A stretch of 64,000 nt of DNA, taken from assembly GCF_018860635.1 (NCBI RefSeq), contig NZ_JAHKPT010000009.1, positions 62,001-126,000 on the forward strand, in the 5' to 3' direction. Under the pieces are notes generated by a model. It saw only the letters and a list, made by a program, of their open reading frames with translations, did no database searches and was not told the origin of the DNA. The number at the start of each line of letters is the position of its first letter. Position 1 is the stretch's first letter. Below are positions 36,270 to 45,513 of the stretch, piece by piece. The translations under genes and the position numbers were made by a program. This DNA is from Aliiglaciecola lipolytica (GTDB taxonomy: Bacteria > Pseudomonadota > Gammaproteobacteria > Enterobacterales > Alteromonadaceae).

Positions 36270-37229
36270 TTAATTGTTTGCAATGAAAAGCTTTAGTTGA
36301 CGCAGCAAACGTTCGTTATTTATTGCCACTTTTTTGTCACCGCGCCCGTCGTGATACTGATACCACCCCTCACCGGATTTTAATCCTAATTCCCCACGCT
36401 CAACTTTATCGATAAGTTGTTGCGAGGGTAAATCGGCTTTGCTTAACGTTGGGAAAATGTTGGCTGATGCCCTAGCTGCGGTATCTAAGCCAATCATATC
36501 CTCGGCTTCCATTGGTCCAAGGCACGCAAGCCTGAAACCATAACTGGCCTTTACAGCAGTATCTAAGTCTTCAGGTGAGACTACCCCTTGCTCCAACAAA
36601 TAATCGATTTCCCGCTCCATAGCACCGGTTAGACGGTTAATGATAAATCCCGGAATTTCTTTTCTAACCAAAACCGGCTGTTTGCCAATTGATTTCATTA
36701 GTTCAAGGGTTAAATCAATAGTCTGTTGTGAGGTCTGCGCACATTTATGCACTTCTACTGCTGGAATAATATGTGCAGGATTAAAGTAATGCAGGCCAAT
36801 CAAACGATGCTGCGTGGCCATTTTGGCGCCGACTTCAGACACAGTCATACTGCTGGTATTAGTGGCTAGAATAATATTTTCAGGTAACTTATCTAGGCGC
36901 TCGAACAATGATTGTTTAAGCTCAATAAGCTCAGGTAGCACCTCAATCACCACATCCGTCGATGAGAGATACTCAGCGACATCGGTGGTTGCTGTGTAGC
37001 TAATTCGCTGAAGTATATCTTCTCGGTTTTCGGTGATTAATTGATGTTTTTTAAACTGCTCTAAATTACGCGCGATGCCATTTTCACATCGCACTAAGGC
37101 TTCTTCCGAAATATCATATACATCGACTTGTAAACCGGCTTGCGCAAAACCTTGCGCAATTCCTTCACCCATTACGCCCGCGCCAATTACCGCGACGCGC
37201 TTAATTTGCTTTATTTGTTGAGAAACCAT
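36270..37229 (-). CDS. 3-hydroxyacyl-CoA-dehydrogenase-family enzyme
   Basis: NAD-dependent 3-hydroxy acid dehydrogenase of 319 residues. Rossmann motif GAGVMGEGIAQGFAQAG, catalytic His in GLHYFNPAHIIPAVEV, and a C-terminal helical domain beginning at GFIINRLTGAMEREI. No CoA ligase or thiolase is near, so a free 3-hydroxy acid (for example 3-hydroxy-5-oxohexanoate to the 3,5-dioxo acid) is a better guess than an acyl-CoA. Paralogue of the enzyme at 46666. The divergent TonB receptor shares its promoter region, which has two operator copies. Confidence 0.87.
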   Translation of the reverse strand: MVSQQIKQIKRVAVIGAGVMGEGIAQGFAQAGLQVDVYDISEEALVRCENGIARNLEQFKKHQLITENREDILQRISYTATTDVAEYLSSTDVVIEVLPELIELKQSLFERLDKLPENIILATNTSSMTVSEVGAKMATQHRLIGLHYFNPAHIIPAVEVHKCAQTSQQTIDLTLELMKSIGKQPVLVRKEIPGFIINRLTGAMEREIDYLLEQGVVSPEDLDTAVKASYGFRLACLGPMEAEDMIGLDTAARASANIFPTLSKADLPSQQLIDKVERGELGLKSGEGWYQYHDGRGDKKVAINNERLLRQLKLFIANN

Positions 37230-37314
37230 GACTAATCACCCGATTTTTGCATTTAATTTGTTAAACTTTCGTTAACAATAGTAAGGGTGATAAGTATTCA
37301 TCAGCAAGATAGGC

Positions 37315-37331
37315 GTTTCACCATATGAGAC
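37315..37331. promoter_or_regulatory. IclR-type operator, copy 2
   Basis: GTTTCACCATATGAGAC: same 17-bp pattern (arms GTTTCA / TGAGAC) between the divergent dehydrogenase and TonB receptor genes, 86 bp upstream of the dehydrogenase start. Confidence 0.62.
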
Positions 37332-37389
37332 AATCTGCAGTATATGCGCAAATAATGCCACAACAGGACTCACAGTTTACTTTCAAAGC

Positions 37390-37406
37390 GTTTCAACATG
37401 TGAAAC
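37390..37406. promoter_or_regulatory. IclR-type operator, copy 3 (best palindrome)
   Basis: GTTTCAACATGTGAAAC: perfect arms GTTTCA/TGAAAC. It lies eight bp upstream of a -35-like TTGACC (37414-37419) with a -10-like TAACCT (37437-37442) at 17-bp spacing, facing the TonB receptor gene. Confidence 0.68.
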
Positions 37407-37413
37407 ACATACA

Positions 37414-37442
37414 TTGACCGGAGAATCGACCATTCGTAACCT
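37414..37442 (+). promoter_or_regulatory. Candidate sigma-70 promoter of the TonB receptor operon
   Basis: TTGACC, 17-bp spacer, TAACCT. The -10 is imperfect. The IclR-type operator copy 3 sits just upstream, a place compatible with activation or repression. Confidence 0.4.
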
Positions 37443-37506
37443 AGATTTAACAAATTTATTACATTGATCGTTTCACGAAAATGCATTGGCGCATTGAGGA
37501 GTACTT

Positions 37507-39888
37507 ATGAGTAATGTTGTACAAAGACGTTTTAAAAGAAACCCACTGGCACTAGCGGTTTGTACGCTTTTGCTAAACCCCATGGTTGGTAATAGTCAGC
37601 TATTTGCACAAGAACAACCCAACATCGCTGAAGAAGAAGCGGTAGAACAAATTCTTGTTTATGCGCGTAAACGCGGTGAACAGGAAAAAGATGTTCCCGT
37701 TTCTCTCACCGCAATGACTGGTGATGAGTTGACCCAAGCTGGTGTTTCTGACATTACCAGTTTATTTGCACTGATGCCTGGTGTGGAAAATAATGCAGAT
37801 GGCAGTCGTATCGCTAACAAGCCTGCCATTCGCGGTGTAGGCTCCACTGAAAACTCATCTATCAGAGCTAAGGTCACCACTTTTATTGACGGCATTCCCA
37901 TTGTCGGTGCTCAAGGGATGAGTTCTTTTGCAGGTTTACAGCAAGTAGAAGTACTTCGTGGCCCACAAAGTTCCGCTTTTGGTCGCTCTACATTTGGTGG
38001 TGCGATTAATTATGTTACCCGCGATCCGGATCCTTCTGGTGATTTAGAGTTTGATGTTAGAGGCAGACTTGGAACAGATGAAACCCGAGATGTTAGCCTG
38101 TCATTAATTACCCCGTTAATAGAAGATAAGTTGGCCGTGGCAGTCACCTTAGAGTCAAATAACTATGGTGGTCCAAGTGAATGGGTAACCACATCGGGTG
38201 ATCAATTAGGCGCGAGAAAAGACAGCCTAGGTTCTGTGAAACTAGTGTATACACCCACCGATAATATTAAAGCTGAATTGATGTACCTCAACCAAGAAAT
38301 TGATGACGGTCACACGGCTGTATTGTTTGCTAACCTTGACCAACTTGAGCCCTACGCCCTTGATAGTGACGGTTTATGTGTCATCAATGGCGGCAGTAAC
38401 GCCTGTGTGATAAACGGCGAAATCGATCATATAGAGCCTTATTTTGACTACAACTTTGATCACGCGGTTAACCCCGTCGTTAATCCTGGTACACGGGTTG
38501 ATCGTGAACGGATTCAAGGCTCAGTTGAGATTGAGTTTGATAACGGCATGGCGTTAACAGTCTTAGGCGCTGTCACTGACGAAGTGGGTGATACCTCTTT
38601 TGATCGTGATGCCTACAATGATGTGACCACCATACATGTGGCCTCTTCACCAGAAAGCGATGAAACTTATGCTGAAGTGCGTTTGGCCTCATCAGACGAA
38701 GGTGATTTCAACTGGTTGGTCGGTGCTTCTTTATATGAGTACGACTATTTGAATACGGTATATGCGAATAAATCTACCGGTGCGGTGATGGACTTATATT
38801 CTGAAGGCGCAAGAAATATCGGCGTATTTTTCAACCTTGGTTATCAATTTACCGACCGTTTAACTGGCTCGATTGAAGGACGTTACCAATCTGATGAGAT
38901 AGACAGTGTTTATCCAGAAAATGCAGCCAGAGGAGTTGACAGTGATATTCAATCCAGCAGCGATACTAAATCGTTCCAGCCTCGTATTGCCCTAAGTTAT
39001 GAATTAGACAACAACAATAATGTTTATGCTCAGTTAGCTCGAGGTACTAACCCTGCAGGCTTCAATGCCAATGCCCTTGATCCAATTTTGCTGCAAACTG
39101 CCGCAGAAGAAGGCTTCGATTTAGATGCATTTCAAACCTATGAAGAAGAAGTGATTGTGAGTTATGAGCTAGGCGTAAAAGGGTATTTGCCAGACCACGA
39201 CTTCCGCTATTCTTTAGCCCTCTACTATTTAGATTGGGAAGGCTACGTTCAGCCAGCTACAGCTAACTGGACTCCCTCTGATGGCGAGCTATCTGAAGGC
39301 ACGACTGCAGATGATTACTACTCTCGATTATTTCTAAATACCGGAGATTTAAGTGGTGCGGGAATCGAATTTGAAGGTGAATGGCAACCAATCGACTATC
39401 TTGACATAGGTACTGCTATCTCTTACACCGGACTGGAATTTAAAGATGATGCATGTTCCCCCATTCCGTTAGATTATGGTGTTGCTGCAACTTCTACTGA
39501 GCCTTATAACTGTGCTGCAACTATTGGTGGCAATGCGCCGCCTATGTTATCGCGGTTCACTTGGTCTTTAAATGCTACCTACACGGTGGAACTAAACAGC
39601 GATTTAGTGTCTTATAGCCGAGTTGACTACCAATATCGTTCCAAACGTTATGTTGAGCAAATCAATACCGACTACTTACCTGCATATTCTATGGTTAATC
39701 TGCGCAGTGGTATTCGCGCCGATAACTGGTCAATCGAATTGTACGTCAATAATTTGTTTGATGAAGACTCTCCTGCAGGCGCAGTGCGCTTTTTTGATGG
39801 ACGCATCTCAGGTATGTCTTACAACACTAGTGTTCGCTTACGTGAACCAAGAACCGCTGGAATTAATCTAGCCTACAGTTTCTTTTGA
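37507..39888 (+). CDS. TonB-dependent receptor of the catabolic island
   Basis: Outer-membrane receptor of 793 residues. Signal peptide region to about residue 35, then EQILVYARKRGEQEKDVPVSLTAMTG, which is typical for receptors grouped with uptake of aromatic or complex organic substrates. The plug signature VEVLRGPQSSAFGRSTFGGAINYVTR follows. The barrel ends in AYSFF. First gene of an operon with the sulfatase (27 bp later) and methyltransferase. Its promoter carries two copies of the IclR-type operator. Probable role: import of the pathway substrate, possibly sulfated or polymeric. Confidence 0.93.
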   Translation: MSNVVQRRFKRNPLALAVCTLLLNPMVGNSQLFAQEQPNIAEEEAVEQILVYARKRGEQEKDVPVSLTAMTGDELTQAGVSDITSLFALMPGVENNADGSRIANKPAIRGVGSTENSSIRAKVTTFIDGIPIVGAQGMSSFAGLQQVEVLRGPQSSAFGRSTFGGAINYVTRDPDPSGDLEFDVRGRLGTDETRDVSLSLITPLIEDKLAVAVTLESNNYGGPSEWVTTSGDQLGARKDSLGSVKLVYTPTDNIKAELMYLNQEIDDGHTAVLFANLDQLEPYALDSDGLCVINGGSNACVINGEIDHIEPYFDYNFDHAVNPVVNPGTRVDRERIQGSVEIEFDNGMALTVLGAVTDEVGDTSFDRDAYNDVTTIHVASSPESDETYAEVRLASSDEGDFNWLVGASLYEYDYLNTVYANKSTGAVMDLYSEGARNIGVFFNLGYQFTDRLTGSIEGRYQSDEIDSVYPENAARGVDSDIQSSSDTKSFQPRIALSYELDNNNNVYAQLARGTNPAGFNANALDPILLQTAAEEGFDLDAFQTYEEEVIVSYELGVKGYLPDHDFRYSLALYYLDWEGYVQPATANWTPSDGELSEGTTADDYYSRLFLNTGDLSGAGIEFEGEWQPIDYLDIGTAISYTGLEFKDDACSPIPLDYGVAATSTEPYNCAATIGGNAPPMLSRFTWSLNATYTVELNSDLVSYSRVDYQYRSKRYVEQINTDYLPAYSMVNLRSGIRADNWSIELYVNNLFDEDSPAGAVRFFDGRISGMSYNTSVRLREPRTAGINLAYSFF

Positions 39889-39915
39889 TTAGTGCTTTAA
39901 GAGGTATTAAGTATT

Positions 39916-41328
39916 ATGAATATAACTAAGTCTGTTTTGCACCTTATTGGTGTGTTGGTTTTAAGCGTTTGTATTAATGGTTGTGTTAAAACGGAAGCTG
40001 AAACTCAAATAGCGTCACAAACTAATGCTAAGCCGAATATTATTTTTATTCTGCTAGACGATTTAGGCTACGGTGATGTGGGTTATTTAGGGTCTGAGAT
40101 TAAAACGCCTAATATAGACGCGTTGGCCAATCAAGGCGTGGTTATAAGTCATAGTTATGCTTATCCCATATGCAGCCCCACTCGGGCTGCTTTAATGACC
40201 GGAAAAAACCCTCTAGGGTTTGGCATTGATGGGCCAATGGAAAACGATGCTATGCTGCCTGAGAGCCTGACAACTATGCCTGAGATGTTTCGGGATGCAG
40301 GTTACCAAACCTGGATGGTAGGGAAATGGCATTTAGGCATGGCTAAGAAGTCTGCAATGCCCCACAACCGAGGATTTGATGATTTTTATGGTTTCCTAGG
40401 TGGTTTTGTTGATTTCTATACTCATGTGTATTTTGGTGGTCTTGATTGGCAACACAATGACACCTCACTGCGAGAAGAAGGACATGCCACTGATTTGTTA
40501 GCCCACAAGGCAATCGAAAAAATCCAAAATTATAACAACGATGCCCCCTTTTTCATGTATTTATCATTAAATGCACCACATACGCCTTTGCAATATGTGC
40601 CTGAGCCAATTTACGACTATAGCGCGATACCATCGGCTGACCGTCGTGTATTTGCTGACATGACATCTCATGTTGATCAGCGTATTGGTGAAGTACTTCA
40701 AGCACTTGAAGACAAAGGTATTGCCGACAACACCTTAGTGGTATTTATGAGTGATAATGGAGGTAACTTGGAAGCGGGAGCGAACAACGGCCAACTGTTA
40801 AAAGGCAAAGCTAGCGCCTACGAAGGCGGGGTTCGTGTACCTACCATTGTGCGCTGGCCAGCAGGTTTGAGTAAGAAGAATATTGCAGAATCACCACTTT
40901 TTACGCAAGACTGGCTGCCCACTTTACTAGACGCCGCGGACATCCAATATGATCCAGCTAATTTTGATGGTCAGAGTATGTTTACGCTGTTAAAAACAGG
41001 AACCACAGACAATACTCAAAGGACAGTTTTACTTGGTACGGCAAAATCAAAAGCCGTGTATCAGTGGCCGTTTAAACTGATAAAAGAAGGTACTGATACT
41101 TTGTTGTTTAATCTGCTAGAGGACGAATTTGAACAACATAATTTAGCCGCAATGCACCCAGATTTAGTAGCTGCCTTGTCAAAACAGTTAACCTCAAGAA
41201 CAGCGCTCCCTTCAAAAGCGGCGAAAGGTCCTCCTCCAGAATCGCTTTTTTATGGACCTGACGGTAACTTTATCTACGATATACGTAAACCCGAAACCCG
41301 TGCTCCTTGGGTGGAAACAGCAGAATAA
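39916..41328 (+). CDS. Sulfatase (formylglycine type), predicted lipoprotein
   Basis: Sulfate-ester hydrolase of 470 residues. A hydrophobic leader with an atypical lipobox (INGC, Cys23) predicts a lipid-anchored periplasmic or surface enzyme. Alkaline-phosphatase-like fold: DDLGYGD metal motif (Asp48-Asp49), sulfatase signature CSPTR with Cys86 (converted to formylglycine), GKWHLGM and MSDNGG. The S1-type signature suggests an arylsulfatase or polysaccharide sulfatase. In the island, between receptor and methyltransferase, it may remove sulfate from the imported compound before ring breakdown. No sulfatase maturase is visible here. Confidence 0.9.
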   Translation: MNITKSVLHLIGVLVLSVCINGCVKTEAETQIASQTNAKPNIIFILLDDLGYGDVGYLGSEIKTPNIDALANQGVVISHSYAYPICSPTRAALMTGKNPLGFGIDGPMENDAMLPESLTTMPEMFRDAGYQTWMVGKWHLGMAKKSAMPHNRGFDDFYGFLGGFVDFYTHVYFGGLDWQHNDTSLREEGHATDLLAHKAIEKIQNYNNDAPFFMYLSLNAPHTPLQYVPEPIYDYSAIPSADRRVFADMTSHVDQRIGEVLQALEDKGIADNTLVVFMSDNGGNLEAGANNGQLLKGKASAYEGGVRVPTIVRWPAGLSKKNIAESPLFTQDWLPTLLDAADIQYDPANFDGQSMFTLLKTGTTDNTQRTVLLGTAKSKAVYQWPFKLIKEGTDTLLFNLLEDEFEQHNLAAMHPDLVAALSKQLTSRTALPSKAAKGPPPESLFYGPDGNFIYDIRKPETRAPWVETAE

Positions 41329-41350
41329 TAATTAGCTAACAGGTGCAGTA

Positions 41351-42886
41351 ATGAATTCAGAATACACTCAAGACGTCGCGTTTAATTCAGATTTTGGTGC
41401 ATTACAAACACCTGTTCACATCACTACTGCAGCCCTACTATCGGGTTGGCCTGCACATAAATTTGCAGGCCATTTTCGGTATTTAGATTTAGCTTGCGGG
41501 AATGGACATACCTTAACGCTATTAGCGGATGCCTACCCCGAAGCTGAGTTTGTTGGGTTAGACATCAATCCCACACACATTGAACAAGGGCAAACACTCG
41601 CCCGCCAAGCAAATTTAAAAAATCTACAATTTTTCTGCAGCGATATAGCCGATGCTGGGCAATTAAACCTGAAGGAGTTTGATTATTGCACGGCCAGTGG
41701 CGTATTTTCGTGGCTCGATGAAAAACGCCAAACAGATTTATTCGATGTTGCGACCCGTGCACTTGTACAAGGAGGCTTATTCTTTTTAGATTACTGTGCC
41801 TTACCGGGTATTACTCAAAACGCGACTTTGTATGGCATGTTGCAACAACTCTCCACCGAGTATTCAGGATCTAGTGCTGAGAAGCTCAAAGGTGCGAGTC
41901 AGTTACTGGCTGAAGTCAGAGGAAATAACGGCCAATTCTTCCAACAAAATGGTCAAGCAAACGAGCGTTTTTCCCGATTGCTTGCAAATGCCCCAGAGGA
42001 TGAAGCCCACGAAGTGCTCAACCTGCAACCTCGCAGCGTTTGGAGTCGCGACATTATTGCAAAAGCACAAAGTGTTGGGCTTGAGTTTGTCGGCAGTGCG
42101 GGCCTACATCATAATATAGCCGAATTTTCTGCACACTTGGGACTACCAGCTAATAGCGAACAGTTTTCAGTGGCAACACAGCAAATGTTGCAAGATATAG
42201 CTTGGAATATTGCACAACGTAAAGATATTTATTGTAAAGGGGCCAAACCTTCAACCTCGTCATTGTTACAAAGAATTGGAGAATGTCATTTTTATTTTGC
42301 GCCAGGCGCCCTTAGCGATAACATGATTGGCCACATTACGACTCAATTTCCAGCCGCCAACCTACTCACCCCGACTATTGTATCTTTGCTTAGAGATCAT
42401 GCAGATTGCAGTACGATAAACGCGTTGATCAATAAATTATGTGAGCGTTACCAAGCGAAACTAGCCAGTCCTTTTTTAGAAGCTGAAAAGCTAGTGACTC
42501 AATTGCTGGCTACTCGGGTTATGTCATTGGCGAAACCAATTGCCCCATCTTCGCCACAAGGTACTTTATGTATGCCTTCTTTATTGAATCAAACCTTGCT
42601 AAAACAAGATATTCATCTTGAGCATGGAAGACCCCTTGCTTCGCCGTTGATTGGTACACGTTTGCTGTTACCTATCAAAGATAGATTGTATTTATGGGCG
42701 TTGGTATTCGGTGACGTTGGTGCGGCATGGGATAAATTAGGCGACTTGCAGAATGCGTTTCATGATGCAAATGGTCAACCGATAACGAAACAAACCTTTG
42801 CAGCAATTATTGCTCAAAGCCAACCCGCTTTTAATCAACGGGTTGTGCCCGAGCTGTTACGCTTGGGCATTCTTCAATACCGTTAA
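41351..42886 (+). CDS. SAM methyltransferase with regulatory domain
   Basis: Class I SAM-dependent methyltransferase of 511 residues: motif I LDLACGNGHT, then GLDINPTHIEQ and DYCTASGVFSWL. A long C-terminal part of about 280 residues matches the methyltransferase-regulatory-domain family (PF10119 type). Third gene of the receptor-sulfatase operon, 22 bp after the sulfatase. Acceptor unknown. Methyl transfer to or from an aromatic hydroxyl is possible, but the family role is poorly described. It ends convergent with the SDR gene across a 15-bp tandem repeat. Confidence 0.82.
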   Translation: MNSEYTQDVAFNSDFGALQTPVHITTAALLSGWPAHKFAGHFRYLDLACGNGHTLTLLADAYPEAEFVGLDINPTHIEQGQTLARQANLKNLQFFCSDIADAGQLNLKEFDYCTASGVFSWLDEKRQTDLFDVATRALVQGGLFFLDYCALPGITQNATLYGMLQQLSTEYSGSSAEKLKGASQLLAEVRGNNGQFFQQNGQANERFSRLLANAPEDEAHEVLNLQPRSVWSRDIIAKAQSVGLEFVGSAGLHHNIAEFSAHLGLPANSEQFSVATQQMLQDIAWNIAQRKDIYCKGAKPSTSSLLQRIGECHFYFAPGALSDNMIGHITTQFPAANLLTPTIVSLLRDHADCSTINALINKLCERYQAKLASPFLEAEKLVTQLLATRVMSLAKPIAPSSPQGTLCMPSLLNQTLLKQDIHLEHGRPLASPLIGTRLLLPIKDRLYLWALVFGDVGAAWDKLGDLQNAFHDANGQPITKQTFAAIIAQSQPAFNQRVVPELLRLGILQYR

Positions 42887-42927
42887 TTGCAAGGTCTTTA
42901 ATTGCAAGGCCTTTAATTGCAAGAGAA
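42883..42927. repeat. Three 15-bp tandem repeats carrying both stop codons
   Basis: Units TTAATTGCAAGGTCT, TTAATTGCAAGGCCT and TTAATTGCAAGAGAA. Unit 1 holds the methyltransferase stop (TAA on plus), and unit 3 holds the SDR stop (TTA read on minus). Probably arose by duplication of the SDR 3' end. Confidence 0.75.
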
Positions 42928-43698
42928 GCCACCATCGATATTAATCACTTCGCCAGTCACTAAGTTTGAAGCAGCGGATGCTAAAAACATAAAGATTCCA
43001 TTAAAATCTTCAGGCTCTCCTAGGCGTCCTAACGGGATTCGACTTAGCACATCGGCGCGTTTGTCGGCAGCTTCTGGCTCAAACAACCAACTCGTTAATG
43101 CCGAGCGAAATACTGTAGGCGCGATGGCGTTAACACAAATATTATGTGGTCCAAGTTCCACGGCTAAAGAACGAGTAAGCATATTGACTGCAGCCTTAGA
43201 TGTACCATAGGCTGACGTACCGGCAGCGGTAGCAAACTGAGCACGCACCGAGGAAACTAAGATGATTTTTCCGCCACGACCTTGCTCGATCATCACTTTA
43301 CTGGCTTCCCTTGATACCAGCCAGCTTTGTTTTACATTGGCGTCCATGACTCTATCAAATTCTTCTGGGCTCATTTGTGCGATAGGTTTTACAACAGCCG
43401 TACCTGAGGCACAGACTAAAATATCGAGTGGATGTTTATGCGTTGCATGTTTGAGCATGCGCTCTACCACTTCTTCGTTTTCCGGTCTGCCCACAAAATA
43501 GGAAACCTCTACCCCGTAAGACTGAATTTCCTGTGCAAGGGCCGATAATGTCTCACTATTCGAGCCTGTTAATGTAATGTTTGCACCTGCTGCGGCCAAC
43601 GCTTTTGCTGCTGCCGATCCTAACGCACCCGTAGCACCAACTACGAGGGCTGACTTGCCATCAAGGCTAAATAAAGATGCTGGTGAAGTTTGTTGCAT
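42913..43698 (-). CDS. SDR-family oxidoreductase A of the catabolic island
   Basis: Short-chain reductase of 261 residues from the ATG at 43698 (GGGAG upstream; the TTG at 43749 is rejected). Cofactor motif VGATGALGSAAAK, catalytic Ser in LVSSVRAQ, Tyr/Lys in SAYGTSKAA. It shares the block IAPTVFRSALTSWLFE and the C-terminal GLGEPEDF-DGGF layout with the SDR at 45857, so the two are paralogues. Candidate reductase of a polyhydroxylated or cyclic diketone ring. The divergent cyclase gene shares its control region, with operator copy 4. Confidence 0.88.
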   Translation of the reverse strand: MQQTSPASLFSLDGKSALVVGATGALGSAAAKALAAAGANITLTGSNSETLSALAQEIQSYGVEVSYFVGRPENEEVVERMLKHATHKHPLDILVCASGTAVVKPIAQMSPEEFDRVMDANVKQSWLVSREASKVMIEQGRGGKIILVSSVRAQFATAAGTSAYGTSKAAVNMLTRSLAVELGPHNICVNAIAPTVFRSALTSWLFEPEAADKRADVLSRIPLGRLGEPEDFNGIFMFLASAASNLVTGEVINIDGGFSCN

Positions 43699-43793
43699 AA
43701 TTGTAACTCCCTTAAGTTTCAAACTGACAATAAATTGCCTCCAACCCAAGTATTCTGCAGTCTAAGCCTAAAAACCATTTAAATTTAAATAGT

Positions 43794-43810
43794 GTTTCAA
43801 TAGTTAAGAC
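43794..43810. promoter_or_regulatory. IclR-type operator, copy 4 (SDR/cyclase divergon)
   Basis: GTTTCAATAGTTAAGAC: arms GTTTCA / TAAGAC, one mismatch from the pattern. It lies between the divergent SDR (43698) and cyclase (43878) genes. AC-A-A follows as in copies 1 and 2. Confidence 0.55.
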
Positions 43811-43877
43811 AACCCTGTCGAAGCGTCCCTTTTCCCGTGCAATACTCTTTTCACACCTTGCAACTGTGGATAACAAA

Positions 43878-44690
43878 ATGACCGTTAGAACAGAACCAAA
43901 CACTGGCCTTCAATTTGTAGAGTTGAGCCACCCATGGCATCACAATCAACCCGTTTTGCCTGGACACGATGAACTTATTCTATACCGTTCAGTGAATCAC
44001 GCGAAACATGGTGTGATGAGCCAGAAATTTAAAACGACTTTTCATACTTCAACACATGTTAATGCGCCTATTCATTTAGTCTCTGGTGCCAAAGGCATCG
44101 GCGAATTGCCGCTAGAAACATTCTGGGGTACAGGCGTCGTAATTTCTATACCCAAACAAAAATGGCAGCAAGTTAGCGCCGCTGATTTAGCTTCATTTGA
44201 TCAATATATTAATGCCGGTGATATCGTTTTGATCAACACCGGATGGCATCACCTTTATGCTGATAGCCAAGCCTATTTTGGCCACTCTCCAGGCATCACA
44301 GAAGATGCAGCTCAATGGTTCGTGGATAAAAAAATCAAAATGTTGGGAGTAGACACTCCGCAAGTCGACCATCCTCTTGCTACCTCGTTAGGGTTGCACA
44401 GAAATGGCCCAACAATGAAACGACTAGCCCCAGAATATGAAGCTGAAACCGGCCGAAGTGCAAGTGAAGACTTTCCTGATTGGATACCAGCTCACAAATT
44501 ATTGTTACAGAACGGCATTCCAACTATCGAGAATGTAGGCGGCGACCTTGACTCTGTCACCGGCAAACGCACTACCTTCCATGCCATGCCTTGGCGTTGG
44601 AATGAAGGAGATGCTTGCGTAATTCGATTAATGGCAATTTCAGATCCAAATGGGCAATACCGTATCGAACCCGGTACGAATCAGGAATAA
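43878..44690 (+). CDS. Cyclase-family (PF04199) hydrolase A
   Basis: Metal hydrolase of 270 residues related to kynurenine formamidase and ring-opening cyclohydrolases. ATG at 43878 chosen over GTG at 43866. The signature HxxTHxDAPxH is read here as HTSTHVNAPIH: His56, His60 and His66 are kept, but the usual Asp is Asn62. A second metal-site element is in TGWHH and VDTPQVDHP. The ending ENVGGDLDSVTGKRTTFHAMPWRW is shared with the second copy at 44701. Expected to hydrolyse a cyclic amide or a cyclic 1,3-diketone; context suggests the latter. Confidence 0.82.
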   Translation: MTVRTEPNTGLQFVELSHPWHHNQPVLPGHDELILYRSVNHAKHGVMSQKFKTTFHTSTHVNAPIHLVSGAKGIGELPLETFWGTGVVISIPKQKWQQVSAADLASFDQYINAGDIVLINTGWHHLYADSQAYFGHSPGITEDAAQWFVDKKIKMLGVDTPQVDHPLATSLGLHRNGPTMKRLAPEYEAETGRSASEDFPDWIPAHKLLLQNGIPTIENVGGDLDSVTGKRTTFHAMPWRWNEGDACVIRLMAISDPNGQYRIEPGTNQE

Positions 44691-44700
44691 GGAGAGCGTA

Positions 44701-45513
44701 ATGTCACAAACAACACAAGGTTTACAGTTTTTTGATTTAAGTAATCGTTGGGGACATGGTATGCCTCAATGGCCATCTAGCCCTAAAGGTATTGCCATTA
44801 GCACCCAACAATTTCATGCCATGAATGGCTGCCAAGTACTTGAATGGGAAGGCATTATGCACCGCGGAACCCATATGGATGCACCTATTCATGTAACCGA
44901 AAACGCGCCACATTTAGATGACTTTGAGCCTTGGCGCTTTTTTGGCACCGGCGTAGTAGTGTCGATACCGAAAGGAAAATGGGGCGTTGTAACACCCGAA
45001 GATTTAGAGAAAGCCAGACCACAAATCCGCGAAAACGACATTGTGATAATCAATACTGGCAGCCACAAAAACTTGGGGGATAACGATGAATATTATCAAT
45101 ATTCCCCGGGACTTTATAAAGAAGGCGCTGAGTGGCTGGTTGAGCACAAAATAAAATTATTGGGCATTGATGTACAAGCCTTAGACCACCCTCTTGGGAC
45201 TAAATTGGTAGATCATGGTCCTGGCCCTACTCACCACCACTTATTTAAAGAATACAAAGAAGAAACAGGTCGCGATGTGATGAAGGACTTCCCACATTGG
45301 GAACCATCTCATAAAGCACTACTTGCAGCGGGGATCCCCGGTATCGAAAACGTTGGTGGAGACATCGATAAAGTCACCGGAAAACGCTGTACTTTTATGG
45401 GCTTCCCATGGCGCTGGCCTGGTGGCGATGGCTGCGGTATTCGACTTGTGGCGATTATTGACCCAGAACAATCTTATGTGATCGATAAAGGAGACGATTA
45501 TGCAAGTAACTAA
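44701..45513 (+). CDS. Cyclase-family (PF04199) hydrolase B
   Basis: Paralogue of the previous gene, 270 residues, with AGGAG before the ATG at 44701. The metal motif is intact: HRGTHMDAPIH (His54, His58, Asp60, His64). TGSHKNLG and VQALDHPLGT form the second site. In phloroglucinol-degrading bacteria a PF04199 enzyme opens dihydrophloroglucinol by hydrolysis (from memory of the family). With the SDRs and 3-hydroxy-acid dehydrogenases around it, the same chemistry is the leading idea. Overlaps the following cupin by 14 bp. Confidence 0.84.
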   Translation: MSQTTQGLQFFDLSNRWGHGMPQWPSSPKGIAISTQQFHAMNGCQVLEWEGIMHRGTHMDAPIHVTENAPHLDDFEPWRFFGTGVVVSIPKGKWGVVTPEDLEKARPQIRENDIVIINTGSHKNLGDNDEYYQYSPGLYKEGAEWLVEHKIKLLGIDVQALDHPLGTKLVDHGPGPTHHHLFKEYKEETGRDVMKDFPHWEPSHKALLAAGIPGIENVGGDIDKVTGKRCTFMGFPWRWPGGDGCGIRLVAIIDPEQSYVIDKGDDYASN

